A program made the translations under genes and the position numbers. This document shows positions 1 through 12,316 of a DNA stretch of 64,000 bases, piece by piece. Every line of letters begins with the position of its first letter. Position 1 is the stretch's first letter. Location: NCBI GenBank assembly GCA_036346375.1, contig CM070502.1:72990224-73054223 (forward strand), written 5' to 3'. Source of the stretch: Guadua angustifolia. Taxonomy: Eukaryota; Streptophyta; Magnoliopsida; Poales; Poaceae. A model generated the notes under the pieces. The model was not told where the DNA came from and searched no databases. It worked only from the letters and a program-made list of their open reading frames with translations.

Positions 1-33
1 AGCGTTTGCATCCCTCACTTTTATTTTTGTAAG

Positions 34-2686
34 TATTATGCCAATGTCGATGACCTCTCTTAAAAAACAGCTTCCACATTCTCTCCGGCAGCTGGATAAA
101 ATGGAAGAATCAGACGCTGTTTCGTATAATTCTACTCCAGCTTCAGTTAGTTCAAGCTTTTAGTTTCTCACTCACATCACTGCAATACTGTTGTGCACTG
201 TCCATGTGATGGTTTGATATTTGGATATTTTTCACTTCAAACATGTGGCTTCGCAAATTTGCCACTGGATCCACATTTCATTGACTCAGATGGTCCTATA
301 TGTCATTGGCTCAAGTGGCATCATATCCAAATGGTCAATCTTTTAAGTGGCAAATTTTCAATTATTTGTTGAATTTGCAGATGGAAATTATGTATTTGTT
401 TCATTCGTGTGAACGGTCACTTGATTTTACTACCTTTATCTTGCTGATTCTTATCGTTTCTATCCTGTAGATCTGAGGGTGGGGATTTTGGAATCTTCAG
501 ATAAAATAAAGCCATGTTTACATCCGTGTAACAAGGAGGATACACCTCAAGTTACCGCTGAAGGTGCCACAAAATGTGAAGATGGAGTGCCTTCATTGCC
601 TCAGGCCAGTGCACTTCTTCAGTCAGAGGCTGCTTGCCTGACCTTGGGACGTTCTTCTCATGAAACGTCGATGGAAAATTTGCATGATAGTTATACTTTG
701 GCGTGTGGCAAAGAAAATGTCAGGTCAGACTTGCAACCTAGGCCAGATGCTGCAAGTGCACGCCTTGGATTGGATCTTAACATAGTAGATTCTTCGGATG
801 CGGCAGAGCCTAACCCCTTCTTTCCTTACAAGAATCTGGGGCAGTCGAAAGTTAGTGATCCGTCAGAATGCGGAAGTACAACTGGTGCTATTGGAGAAAG
901 TGAGTCACACAGAAAGTGGAGAGAAATGAAGCAGAATGGGTTCCTTTCTTCATCTCATGGAGCTGCAGTGGTACCTAAGCCGCGTGGTCGACCCCCCAAA
1001 AGGAAAAGGGATGATGAATTCAAAACTAGCACTTTTGCCCAGAACGAGCAGACTAACAAGTTCATGAAGGTTGCTGCTCCTAGTGGCCTGTTATCTGTGC
1101 TAAACCCTGGAATCATAAACCATGTGAGAAATAGCAAGCAAGTTTACTCCATAATAAAGGCTATGGTACGCTCTGAGAAGCTCGAGAATGAGAACCAGCC
1201 TGTTTGTACTAGTCAAACAGGTGAAAGAGGGAAAGAGGTTGGTGAGAGAATTCAGGACCGGAAATATGAGGGTGGTTTGATGAAGTGCCATTTCGTGATG
1301 AAAGGTAGTAGTACAGCGTTTCACCAAGGGCTGCCTAGCGCATCGCAATTCCTTTCAGACGATGGCGATAACCTGAAATTGCAACTCTCATCAGCAGTCC
1401 CTATGGCTTCAGACAGAACCTGCAGTACATCAGCCGATGATCATGCATGTAATCACGATTACATGACTTTATTATCAGTAAAGGGTATGCTCTTAGCTCA
1501 CTGATAATACATTCTATGAGCACTGCGCTATGTGCTATTTATAGAAATATCCATATCTAACAGTTTTCTTGCTTTTTCAATGATCAGCGGCTGGTGTTGC
1601 TTCTCAGTGGTTGGAGCTACTACAGCAGGATATAAGAGGGCGCCTTGCTGGTAATAATTCTTGAGTTTGAAATATAATTCAAAGTTGTTACACATGCATT
1701 CTACTTAATTCTGCTTTCTTCATTCTTGAAGCTTTGAAGCGCAGCAGGAAGAGAGTCAGAAATGCCCTTCACACTGAGCTGCCCTACCTCACATCAACAG
1801 AATTTCCATCTAGTCAAGATAACGAATCATCCATTACACATTCTTCTGAAGTTGGATCTACTGAAAAAACAGTTTCGGAAGCACATGTGGCACGATGGAG
1901 GTCTCTTTTTGTTCAGATGGACAGAGCACTACAGGAGGAGGGGAGGCATCTGGTGAGTTTCTTCATGGAAGTATATTGTGGCATAGGAAAGGACTATATA
2001 CTAAATCTTGATTCGTTCGCCTTTGGTGTTTTTGATATCTTGACTTGTTCTCCTTTGATGCTCGTGATATCTAACACATAAGAGTCTGGGTTCCTTCTCA
2101 TTGTTTTTGGTCAGCATAGAAATTATGATCTTGATATTTGAGCTCCATTTCATTTTGTTAATATTATGACACTTATCAATTAGCATATGTATGCATTATT
2201 ATTATTTGAACAAAAGCATGTATCTCTATATTGGTAACCTGTGTTCCCTTCCTGATCATGTAAAATGCTTGTTGCAGGAGAATCGGTTGAAGGAAGTGCA
2301 AGAAATGAAATTGAATTGTGATAAAGGCCTAAAACACATGACTTCCGAGGTTCAGACTCCATTTCTAGGACCAATGGCTGAATTATGGTTAGTTCATCCT
2401 CACATTAACCATAAACGATTTATCCTTTTCTGGATTCATGTGCGTAGCCATGTGTTGATATATGGAACTAAGTTAAACAAAGTACTCAAATCTCAGATAG
2501 ACAAACCAAAGTCATTTTCACTTGACTTCTGCATGAGTGTTTGACTGAATAACTGCTAATCTGCCTCATCAGGAAGCTGAAGAACGCAGAGAATTCTGAG
2601 AGCGAGTGGGCAGTGCAAGCCGCTGCCGCATCCATCTACTCGACGTGCAACCTGGTTATGAGAACAGAAAACGTGCCTTGCTTCTG
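34..2686 (+). CDS. AT-hook nuclear protein, 3' part (5' end outside window)
   Basis: Exons read from splice sites: 34-149 (uncertain donor), 471-1484, 1588-1650, 1732-1952, 2278-2387 and 2573-2686, ending in TGA at 2684-2686. The last four junctions keep the frame exactly. The large exon encodes an LGLDLN stretch resembling an EAR-type repression motif (around 765-780) and an AT-hook, KPRGRPPKRKR (about 975-1010), which binds AT-rich minor groove. This points to a nuclear DNA- or chromatin-associated protein. The C-terminal part contains WLELLQQDIRGRL, then VARWRSLFVQMDRALQEEG, and is predicted to be helical. I do not recognise the family with confidence. The true start lies upstream of the window or before position 34; the GTG at 479 is only an open-frame edge because an acceptor (cctgtag) precedes 471. 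Low-complexity AT-rich introns separate the exons. Confidence 0.72.
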
Positions 2687-3240
2687 ATCTCACATTCAGA
2701 ATCGGTTTCTTGCTTTCTTACTGATCTTTTTTACCTCAGCGTTACCTTAGGTTATGTTTCTTCCTATCTATAACCTTGCAATCATCTCCTGTTGAGTAAA
2801 GCAGTGGTTGGTGCTGCATGATGTAATGTGAAACACTTGTGCTGTTTGTTGTTTTCCAACTTACAATTTCACAGGCACGTGAAATAACAAATTTGCTTAC
2901 GCGATTCTTTCATCTCCTTTCCAATTGAGATTGAGAATAGTACTCACCAGTCCATGCTCTTGCTTTACTGCAAATTTCTCCAAATGGAAGCTCAAGTGGT
3001 TGTTGTGTAGTCATTGGCGGGAGCTGTGCATTTTAGAAGTCAAATGGCTCAGACTATGCTTGAAACAAAAATGCTATTATCTTGACTTTTGATTAGCACT
3101 GTCGATTCTCCAATCGAATGGCTCTCTAAGGACTCCTAGCTGTGATAATTGTTAAACAACTGTAGCATATCTGCATTCTTGGCCATTTGCGTATTACTTC
3201 GATTGAACGGCTCTCTAAGGACTCCTAGTTGTGATAATTG
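2687..3240. other. 3' flank with short tandem duplication
   Basis: This is AT-rich 3' untranslated and flanking sequence of the preceding gene. A segment starting at 3120 (ggctctctaaggactcctag) recurs at 3209, an imperfect 89-bp tandem duplication that ends right where the LINE tail begins. No gene is seen here. Confidence 0.5.
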
Positions 3241-4425
3241 TTTTTTTGAATGAGAAGGCAAGAGCTCTGCCAATTGCATTAGGGAGAAAGCAGAAGAGAG
3301 AGTCCATAGAAGTTCCCTGTAGAAGGGTTACAAGCATGCATCAAGTGAGGAAAAGTGGCAGAAAGCATCTACAAAAACAACTAACGCCGGAGGATGGATG
3401 AACTATCATGTGTGCAATGAGCTCCACCTCAGCACAAGATAGGCTTCCATATCATCTGCAAGAGAAATCACTGAAGCTAGTCACTCCGTCCAGTGTGAAA
3501 ATCCGCTGCATCATGTCGCCGCGAAGGCCAATGTTCGGTTGTGCACATCCTGGGCAATGGCGCTTGCCACCTGTTGCACCATGCGATAAGCATTGTTGAA
3601 GATCCTATTGTTCCTTTCTTTCTATAGATTCCACTAGGTATATGTGACAACGCCATCCACTTCCTTTTGTCTGTGCATAGGGACCGGAGGTGGACGTTGT
3701 GGCACCATGCGGAATTACCTAGCTGCAGCAGCGGGAGCTGTAGAGCGGTGTGATTTATTTGCATCTACAGAAGAATCCTCATCCAGACTTATCATGCAAA
3801 AGGACAAAGCAGAAAAAGGTGGCTCGCTGTTTCGGGTTTAGAGCCACAGAGGACACATGAAGTCGAATGTGGCCACCCCCTGGACACGAGTCTGTCAGCT
3901 GTAGGATCTTGTCTTGGATGAATACCCAAGTGAAGAACTTGCATTTTCCTTTTGCGGTGGCATGCCAAATCATCTTGAAGCTGTGATCCGTGAAGGAACC
4001 AATAAATTAGGTCCTGTATGTCGAGTTTGCCGAATATGCCCCCTTTGTTCTCCATTTCCAAGCGATGTGATCCTCCGTATCCATCTGTAGCTGGACTTGC
4101 TGCAGGGCTTGCCAAAGGCGGATGAACTCATGGAGCTACGTTTCATTTGTGATCCGGTGTAGAGGTCGAACTCAATTCCTAGTGGTCAGCAGTTCCTTAA
4201 CTAAGCTCTTCTCTAGACCAGTTTGTAGCAGGACAGGGCCAAGTCCACTGGAGAGATTCCTTGAAGCCATTTGGACTCCTAGAAGTTTGTTGTTTTGCCA
4301 TTCCCTAATGTTATGGTGGTACTTGCATTGAACAAGCCGTGGTCTGAGGCGTCGCAAGGTTGTGTTGACCCTGCCCAAGGTCTGTGATGGTCCTTCCAAG
4401 CATACCATAACTAATGAACGTGAAG
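3241..4425 (-). mobile_element. LINE (non-LTR retrotransposon) 3' end, degenerate
   Basis: The minus strand encodes, in broken frames, the C-terminal half of a plant LINE ORF2. The segment 3792-4115 reads as the reverse-transcriptase zinc-binding domain (zf-RVT), with HLGIHPRQDPTADRL then RGWPHSTSCVLCG and PETASHLFLLCPFA; the C-x2-C and H-x4-C ligands are visible. Upstream on the minus strand (4170-4400) is a decayed match to the CTTI-GNG-WL linker usual before zf-RVT. Downstream (3477-3640) is LWKERNNRIFNN, the typical end of the ORF. The element ends at an A-run (T8 on the plus strand, 3240-3248) after the GGCAGAGCTCTTGCC-like tail common in grass LINEs. Multiple stops and frameshifts show it is dead. 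Its upstream limit against the Copia remnant is approximate. Confidence 0.72.
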
Positions 4426-6118
4426 TGTCCGGCCAAATCTGTCGAGGTCCTTCACCCTAGATCATCCTTTTGGTTGTAAACCAGTTGGATGCAAGTGGGT
4501 GTTCAAAAAGAAGGTTAGGCCTAATGGTATTATTGAAAAGTACAAGGCGCGACTTATGGTCAAGGGTTACACCCAAAAAGAAGACGGAGATTTCTTTGAT
4601 ACTTATACCCATTGCTAGATTGACCACAATACGTGTACTACTATCCTTGGCTGTCTCTTATGGTCTTCTCGTCCATCAAATGAATGTTAAGATAGCTTTC
4701 CTTAATGGAGAGTTAGATGAGAAAAACTATATGGAACAACCCGATGAATTTGTAGAAAGTGGTCAAGAGAACAAAGTGTGTAAGTTACTGAAATTTTTGT
4801 ATGGTCTTAAGTAAACACCCAAGCAATGGTATGAGAAGTTCAATAGAACTTTAACATTTGATGGTTTTACTGTAAACGAAGCTGATAGATGTGTATACTG
4901 CCGCTATGGTGGGAGTGAAGGAGTTAGTCTATGCTTGTATATGGACGATATACTAATATTTGGAACAAATCTTGATGTGATTAATGAGGTCAAGATGTTT
5001 TTGTCCCAAAGTTTTGATATGAAGGATCTGGGAGAAGCTGATGTAATTCTGAACATCAAGTTGATCAAAGCTAGGGATGGGATTACACTTGTGCAATCCC
5101 ATTATGTGGAAAAGGTCTTAAGCTGTTTTGGCTTTATGGACAGTAAGCCTTCTCTAACACCTTATGATGCTAGTCTAGAAGAACCGAAGAATTACTAGGG
5201 ATCAACTGAGATACTCTTAGATTATTGATCCACTTATGTACTTAGCTAACGCTATAAGGCCTGATATCTCTTTGCTGTGAGCAAATTGAGCAGGTTTGTG
5301 TCTAATCCAGGTGATAATCATTGGCGTGCTCTTGAGAGAGTAATGCATTATCTGAGAGGTACTATGAGTTATGGAATTCACTATTCTAGGCATCCTGGTG
5401 TACTGATGGATATAGTGATTTCAACTGGATATCTAATGCTGATGAGCTCAAGGCCACTAGTGGATATGTATTTACTCTTGGTGATGCTGCTGTCTCATGG
5501 AGGTCTTATAAACAGACTATATTGACGAGGTCAACTATGGAAGCAGAACTCACAGCATTGGATACAACCACTTTTGAAGCAGAATGGCTTCATGAGCTCT
5601 TGATGGACTTACCGGTAGTTAGAAAAACCGATACCGACTATCCTTATGAATTGTGATAATCAAACGGTTATTACGAAAGTGAACAGTGTAAAGGATAACA
5701 TGAAGTCCTCAAGACACGTAAAAATACGGTTGAAGTCTATTAGGAAATTGAGAAACTCTGGAGTGATAACATTAGATTATATCCAAATCGCTAAGAATGT
5801 GGCAGATCCGTTTACAAAGGGTCTATCACGAATGTAGTAGATAGTGCATCTAGAGAGATGGGAATGAGACCTACCAAATAGTTAACCACAATGGTAACCC
5901 AAGTTATGTGATCGGAGATCCCGTGAATTAGTATCTGGGTAATAATAACGTTGTTGGATTAACCGAAGAAGAGTACATTCTATATCCCACTCTGTGAAAG
6001 ATGCTATACTCTTAAAAACTGTGAGGCGCTGACTATGATCTTAATGTGTTCTGTTGGTTTTTACATAAACAAAGATGCTGTCCCGCAGAGTATTCTTGAA
6101 AGAACACACCTATATAAG

Positions 6119-7029
6119 TGTCGGTGTTTCGCGTAACCGGCAAGTAGATTTGTAAGTATAGGGGATCGCGCGCCCCCTCTCCTCGAATGGTTAGGCTAAA
6201 AAACCTCGGATGAACACGGGATCGGTGAGAGTCTCAGTTATCTTGGTTCGGGCCGAACGTCCCTACTTCCAGTTTGTGGCGGAGGATCTCGTTGATCTGG
6301 GGTATGGCGGATTACATGCGAGGACTAAGGACATGCCCTTAGCGCTCGTCTACATGGGTGAGCTCGGGAGCTTCGTCCGTCGCCGGATCGGAGGAGCGAG
6401 CGGATGCTCTATAGGCGGAGGAGTTTTGGGTTCTTGAAGAAGAACACGAGAGGGCGAAAGCCCCCTAAAGATCCGCCTCCTTACATAGGCGAAGAGAGTA
6501 GGTTACGAGGCTTGAGGCGAGGGCGACTAGGCGCACTATCCTTGGTGATCGGGCTTGTGATCTCCGGAGTTGATGAGTCCTGCGTGCGTCATGATGGGTT
6601 AGCAGGTTGTGCCAGCTACGCCCTATCGGTAGGGCTAGCTGGCGGCGCTCGTTGAAAACGCGCCTCTGTCGTCTATGCGCTTGTCAGGAGCTGATGTTGC
6701 GTGGGCGGCGTCCCTGTCTTTGCTTTGGGAAGAGCATATCTCTGCTCGGTACTTTGTTTAGATGGAAATTGTCCCATTTAGGTCGATCGATGGCGTGGCG
6801 GATTCTTTGAGGCGGGGTTTAGCCGAGTCCCGACCGACAGCCGGGTTGGAGGATACTGCTCTCCGATCTGCGATCGGGTGGGGCGCAGGGCCCGACCGAA
6901 GGCTCGGATGAGGCGCAAGGAGTCCAGACCGTGGCGGATCGAGCGCTCATGGACCGTATCATAAGCGAAAAGATTTCCGTAACAGATCAAGACCTTCTTT
7001 GTGGGGTACCTCGGTGTCGATGTTCGTCG
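6119..7029 (-). repeat. Left LTR of the gypsy-type element
   Basis: It begins TGTCGGTGTTTCGCG on the plus strand directly after the ATAAG duplication and matches 11422-12316 along its whole length with scattered indels. Its inner end is placed by alignment near ttcgtcga (7022-7030), where the terminal CA has decayed. No conserved gene is seen inside; open frames here are GC-driven. Confidence 0.72.
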
Positions 7030-7837
7030 AGTAGCCGGTACGGTAAGCAGCAGGCGTTCCGGATGGACTCTTCGACCGCAACTCATTTCCTTCGTGAAGC
7101 GGCCACGCCTCGACCTCCCACCTTCCTTAACTTGGGTGCGCTTTCGGCTTCCAGCGCCCGAAGGCGTTTATAGGGTGATCACGGAAGCAAGGATCGAGAT
7201 AGTTGTCCTCGGTCTAAGTCTTGAATTTCCCGAGGCGCTTGGAGGTGGCAATGGCTATACAGGTCACCCTCGGCGGCGGCAGACGTCTGCGGCGGCGTTT
7301 AACCGGGGCAGCGGCGTCGGCGCCTACGGGCGAAGGCCTTCATTGCGAGCTACGGGGGACCGACCTTGCCATGGCGGAGCGGACAAGGCTCGCGCCGTTG
7401 GCCGTGTGCCGCGCCGCTCTTGTTGACGCGTTGATCGGCGTCATCCCAAAAGCTTCGCCAAGGCGAGGCGCCCTTGTTCGGACGGTCCGCGGCGCTCGGT
7501 GCCTAGCTTTTCTTGTTTCCTTGCTGTTTACGCCTCCCAATTCTTGGGAGACAATCGATGGTTGGCGTTGCACCATGCCGATTTGAATGTAGTCGTCTTT
7601 TTGCTTGCTTGGGGCTTTTATTCTTGCGTCCTTTCAATGCTCCGATGCCATGGCTGTTGGGCGATGGGCTTCGTCATCTGTGTGAGATCGCTTGGTGAGT
7701 CGATCCTCTTCGTCCGGGCGTGGCCTTCGATGGTGTAACCCGAGCCCCGGCGGGTCGTGAGCCGGTCGGGGTTTCTTTACTAAGCGAGCTGACCACTTTG
7801 GGTTGGCCTTGACGCTGCTACTTATTTTATGTCTTGG
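7030..7837. other. Internal non-coding part of the gypsy-type element
   Basis: GC-rich sequence between the left LTR and the tandem array. Several short open frames exist on both strands, but none shows a recognisable domain. In the inferred minus orientation this would be the segment just before the 3' LTR; no clear polypurine tract is visible. Confidence 0.5.
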
Positions 7838-8920
7838 CCGTGGTCGGCGGGAGGTTCGGATGCCTTCGCGAGAGGTTCGGTTCAGAGTGCTTTAACGTCG
7901 TAGCTAAACCGCGCCGTGATCGGCGAGGAGATCCGGATGCCTTCGCGAAGTTCGGTTCTCGAGTCCTTTTTACGTCGTAGCTAAACCTTGCGCCGTGATC
8001 GGCGAGAGATCCGGATGCCTTGCGAGGTTCGGTTCGAGTGCTTTTTTAACATCGTAGCTAAACGCGGCGTGATCGGCGAGGAGATCCGGATGCCTTCGCG
8101 AGAGGTTCCGGTTCGAGTGCTTTTTTAACGTCGTAGCTAAACCGGCCGTAGTCGGCGCAGGAGGTCGGATGCCTTCGCGAGAGGTTCGGTTCGAGTGCTT
8201 TTTAACGTCGTAGCTAGACAGCGCCGTAATGTCGGCAAGGAGGTTCGGATGCCTTCGCGAGAGGTTCGGTTCAGAGTGCTTTTAACGTCGTAGCTAAACC
8301 TTGGCCGTGATCGGCGGGGAGATCCGGATGCCTTCGCGAGAGTTTTGGTTCGAGTGCTTTTTAACGTCGTAGCTAAACGCGGCCGTGATCGGCGAGGAGA
8401 TCCGGATGCCTTCGCGAGGTTCGGTTCCGAGTCCTTTTTAACGTCGTAGCTAGATGCGGCCGTGATCGGCGAGGAGATCCGGATGCCTTCGCGAGAGGTT
8501 CGATTCGAGTGCTTTTAACGTCGTAGCTAGACGCGGCCGTGATCGGCGAGATCCGGATGCCTTCGCGAGAGGTTCGGTTCGAGTGCTTTTTAACGTCGTA
8601 GCTAGACCGGCCGTAGTCGGCGAGGAGATCCGGATGCCTTCGCGAGAGGTTCCGGTTCGAAAGTGGTTTTTTGTCGTAGCTAAACGCGCCGTAATCGGCG
8701 AGGAGGTTCGGATGCCTTCGCGAGAGGTTCCGGTTCGAGTGCTTTTTAACGTCGTAGCTAAACCGCCGTGATCGGCGAGGAATCCGGATGCCTTCGCGAG
8801 AGTTTCGGTTCGAGTGCTTTTTAACGTCGTAGCTAAACGCGGCCGTGATCGGCAGGAGATCCGGATGCCTTCGCGAGAGGTTCCGGTTCGAGTGCTTTTT
8901 AACGTCGTAGCTAGGCGTGT
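7838..8920. repeat. 14-copy tandem array, about 78-bp monomer
   Basis: The core gatgccttcgcgag occurs 14 times at a spacing of 74-81 bp (7859, 7937, 8016, 8090 and so on to 8866). Each unit also holds a variant of gccgtgatcggcgag and ends in taacgtcgtagctaaac. Units differ mainly by one- to three-base indels. In the inferred minus orientation the array lies near the 3' end of the element's internal region, before its 3' LTR, the place where Tat/Ogre-type elements are known to carry tandem repeats. Confidence 0.88.
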
Positions 8921-8990
8921 TAGTGCTATTTTTACGTCGTGGTGGGCGTGTTAGTGCTATTTTTACGCCGTGGCTGGGCGTGTTAGAGAG
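8915..8990. repeat. Second short tandem repeat, about 37-bp unit
   Basis: Three copies of ggcgtgttagtgctattttt-like units, each followed by acgtcgtgg or acgccgtgg, abut the end of the 78-bp array. They share the acgtcgtag/acgccgtgg end with that array, so they may be a shortened derivative of it. Confidence 0.65.
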
Positions 8991-11399
8991 CTGGTTTAGC
9001 AGGAGCTAGGCGAGGGCATCCATCTCGAGTCCTCGTCGAGCGAGGCGTCTCTGCAGTGGAGAAGGCATTGTCGATCCCATGTATCGCCCGTCGCGGTGTG
9101 GGACTGGAGGGTGGCGGGCAGCGTGCTTGCCTCGTCGGCGAACACCGTGCTCGTGGAGCTACAAGCGGGTTATCGAGTGGGCCTGGAGGTCGGGCGACCT
9201 CGGCGGGACGATCCTTCGTCGGGTGTCCGACCAGTGAGGCGACCCATAAAAACCTTTCTTTACTCAATCCGTCTGGGACCCGAGCCGTTAAGTAACTTCG
9301 GGCGCACTGGTGCTTGCCCTTCGAGGGCTCTGTGGGAGAGTTTGAAGTATGGTCTCGGACATGAGCTAAAGGCGATTGGGTCGTCCGCCAATCAACTAAA
9401 GACCCACGAGGGTTCGCCTCAAACTCGCCCCTCGCTCGTTTGCTGCTTGGAATTCGGCGGGGATCCATCCGGTGGATCCGCCTTTGGGACCACGGCCAGT
9501 CTTATTCGTCGAGCACTCAAGCCTTCTCGCCACCTCGAGGTGCGAAGGCTGGTGGGCTTCCTCTGCCTCGGGTCGGTTTGAGCCGACCGGGAGGAGATTG
9601 AGGTCATGAGGCGTTTCACTCGGGCGATACCCGATGTCTCTGCAGCGATTAATATCGTCTTGGGAACTTTAGCTAAACGAAATGATCGGGGCGGTATGCC
9701 TACTAACTTGTCGTGGCGTCTGCGACGGACACGTGATGCTTTGGTCGATGGCGGTTGGTTGATGTGTTCGGCTCGCATCCTTTGATATCATTGCTCCTTG
9801 CCTTTTCGCGATTTCCACTCTGCAAGATGCCATGGGTGGGTGGAAAGGGTTACTATCGTGGAGGAATCGCATGGCGATTCGGATCCTTATGCTGGTCGGC
9901 TTCCATCCTCCGTGCTTTCGAGACGACGAGCAACGGCGCCGTGGCTTAAAACCACGGGGTCATATAAGCGTGGTCGTCATGTTGGCGTTTTAGAAGCTTC
10001 GGATGATGAGGGTTCGTTGGCACTTGCCAGCGAAGTCGAATGTTCGACCGGTCATAGATCATACCCTTGGTGTTCCTTCTCGCGATGCACTACTCATAGC
10101 CGTAGCCGCTGGGCGTGGGCGTGGCGCTTGGTCGGAGGACTTCGTTGGGGAGGATCTAATGGCGAGCCGGATTGCACGACCAGCGTAAGTGTAAGAACCT
10201 TAGGTATAAGTTGCTCATCCACACTTGCGCGGGAGGAGTGTTCCGATCGGCTAGGGTCGCTCGCATGGGTATTTCCTTTTCCTGAGCATTACCATGCCGA
10301 GGCATTTGGGCGTAGGCCGTAATCTTTCGGGCGAGGATTACCGCTAGGGAGGACCGTATAAGCCGACCGGTCACCCAACCCGTGAAAGTGTGTGAGCTTA
10401 AAGCCCCGGCGTCGTGGGGACCGAGCTCGTAATTACTTATATAGTGCTTAAACTCGGAAAGCAATTGCGGAAGAAATTTTTTAAGGAAAAGACTATCTTA
10501 TCTTTTTATCCGTATGTTGGAGCGTCGTGGCAGTTTTGGCCCGTCTTTTTCCGGTGCGGTTTGTCCAGTGGCCGAAGTCGAAGAGTCGTGCCGTAATTCG
10601 CCACAGGAAGGGCGGAGAAACACGTCGCGTTGCTCGAGGTCTTGAGTTAGCCCTTACGCCTATACTCCCTTGCGACCTTGAGAACATAGGGAGAGCTGGC
10701 CGCTTGGGGTGGTGGAGGCCCCCTGGACCATACCTCGGCGGGGTATGCCGGAGCTCACCGGCGGCGGCGCCCTCGCCGATCGCCTGAGCTTCTGTGGCTG
10801 CGTTCGCGGGGAAGTCGCCGTCGGCGTCATGAACCGCATCTTGGCTTCTCTGCGCCCGGCGCGCTTCTATCGACCGATGGCGTGCGTCGCGGGATCGAAG
10901 GGGCCATAAGCCCAATTCGAGCGAGAGTGCGTCTGGCGGTGAGAAGGTTCTTGGCGAGGAGCGTCGTTAATGGCGGCGATGGCTCGGATGGTGACGACGC
11001 CTCCGACTAAGGATCCTCTTAAGCGCCTCGCTTTCTTTTGCTTTTGTCTTGGTGCGATGTGTATTTTGGACATCTTCCTTAATATCTTGCCTCTCTCCTT
11101 CATGAGTGACACCGTTGAACCACCATAGCCTTTAGGGGCGCGGAAGCGCTGGGGACGTGGTCCCGGCTGTAACGTCACCATCTGGGTCTTCAAGTCGAAT
11201 GGCGGCGAGTTGGGGAACCTTAGTAGCGGCGAAGGTCCTCGCGGAGATCCTTGGAGTGGCGTGGCGGTTCGAGGCACCTTTGGGTGGTGAAGTCGAGGAA
11301 GGTGGAACAAGCTCTGCTCTAAGCGAACACGTCGTCGAGCTCGCGCGTCGTTAGCGAAGACCATTCGAGGAAATGGGAATCCAGGAGATCACGGAGATG
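8991..11399. other. Internal GC-rich region of the gypsy-type element, no recognisable protein
   Basis: This stretch holds overlapping open frames on both strands (for example 8983-9468 minus, 10493-10915 minus, 10867-11364 minus). None shows a CCHC knuckle, protease, reverse transcriptase or integrase motif. The 10867-11364 minus frame sits where gag would start after the primer-binding region, and is basic, so it could be a decayed gag N-terminus. That is only a positional guess. Confidence 0.4.
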
Positions 11400-11421
11400 G
11401 CATAAAGCCCCTACAGCGCGC
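11400..11421 (-). promoter_or_regulatory. Primer-binding-site-like sequence of the gypsy-type element
   Basis: Read on the minus strand just inside the right LTR, the sequence is GCGCGCTGTAGGGGC. It resembles, with loss of a few bases, the primer-binding region TGGCGCGCCAGGTAGGGG seen after 5' LTRs of many grass gypsy elements. This sets the inferred orientation. Confidence 0.45.
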
Positions 11422-12316
11422 TAGCCGGTGTTTAGCGTAAGCAAGTAGATTTGTAAGTATAGGGATCGCGCCCTCTCCTCGAATGGTTATGCTAAAAACC
11501 TCGGATGAACAGGATCGGTGAGAGTCTCAGTTTATCTTGGTTGGGCGAACGTCCTATTCGGTTTGTGGCGGAGGATCTCGTTGATCTGGGGTATGGCGGA
11601 TTACATCGAGGACTAAGGACATGCCCTTAGCGCTTCGTCTTCATGGGTGAGCTCGGGAGCTTCGTCCGACCGCCCGGATCGGAGGAAGCGAGCGGATGCT
11701 CTATAAACGAGAGGGAGTTTTGGGTTCTTGAAGAAGAACACGAGAGAGGCGAAGCCCCCCTAAAGATCCGCTTCTCCTTACATAGGCGAAGCGAGGTTAC
11801 GAGGCTTGAGCGAGGGCGACTAGGCGCACTATCCATGGCGGTCGGACTTCGATCTCTGGAATTGTGAGTCCTGCGTGCATCATGATGGGTTAGCGAGGTT
11901 GTGCCGCTCGCCCTATCGGTAGGACGGTGGCGGCGCCGTTGGGAAAACCGCCTCTGCTTGTCGTGCACTTGTCGGCGATGTTGCGTGGCGGCGTCCTGTC
12001 TTTGCTTTGGGAAGAGCATATCTCTGCTCGGTGCCGTTCGGATAGAAATTGTCCCATTTAGTCGTCGATGGCGTGGCGGAGATTCTTTGGCGAGGTTTCG
12101 CCGAGGTCCCGACTAGTGACGGGTGGGAGGATGCACGCTCTCCCGTCTGCGGTCGTGGTGGGGCCTTCGGGGCCTGAGGAAAGGCTCGTATGTAGGCATA
12201 AGGAGTCCGACCCGTGGCCGGATCGGGGCGCTCCGCGGACCGTATCATAGGCGAAAGATTTCCCGTAACTTGATCAAGACCTTGTTGTGGGGTACCTCCG
12301 GTATCAGTATTCGTCA
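11422..12316 (-). repeat. Right LTR of the gypsy-type element
   Basis: It matches the left LTR over its full length (for example the shared acatgcccttagcgc and ggaagagcatatctctgctc). It ends TATTCGTCA at 12316 and is followed at once by the ATAAG duplication. It is about 895 bp against 911 bp on the left, differing by many small deletions. Confidence 0.75.

Larger units (their letters stand above)
6119..12316 (-). mobile_element. Non-autonomous gypsy-type LTR element (LARD-like)
   Basis: Two related direct repeats of about 0.9 kb flank roughly 4.4 kb of GC-rich sequence without recognisable gag or pol. The target site duplication ATAAG is present on both sides (6114-6118 and 12317-12321), giving exact ends. 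The minus strand next to the right LTR reads TAGCGCGCTGTAGGGGC, which resembles the TGGCGCGCCAGGTAGGGGC-type primer-binding region of grass gypsy elements of the Tat/Athila kind. I therefore infer minus-strand orientation, with the 5' LTR on the right. Open frames inside (for example 10867-11364 minus) match nothing I recognise and may be compositional. The LTRs differ by many small indels, so the insertion is not recent. Confidence 0.75.

Noticed and set aside
7838..8920. Regularly spaced repeats resembling a CRISPR array
   Set aside because: The units are true head-to-tail repeats with no unique spacers, and the DNA is from a plant nucleus.
8983..11364. Long GC-rich open frames on both strands as genes
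   Set aside because: No domain, no splice context, and they lie inside a non-autonomous LTR element where GC-rich composition gives chance frames.
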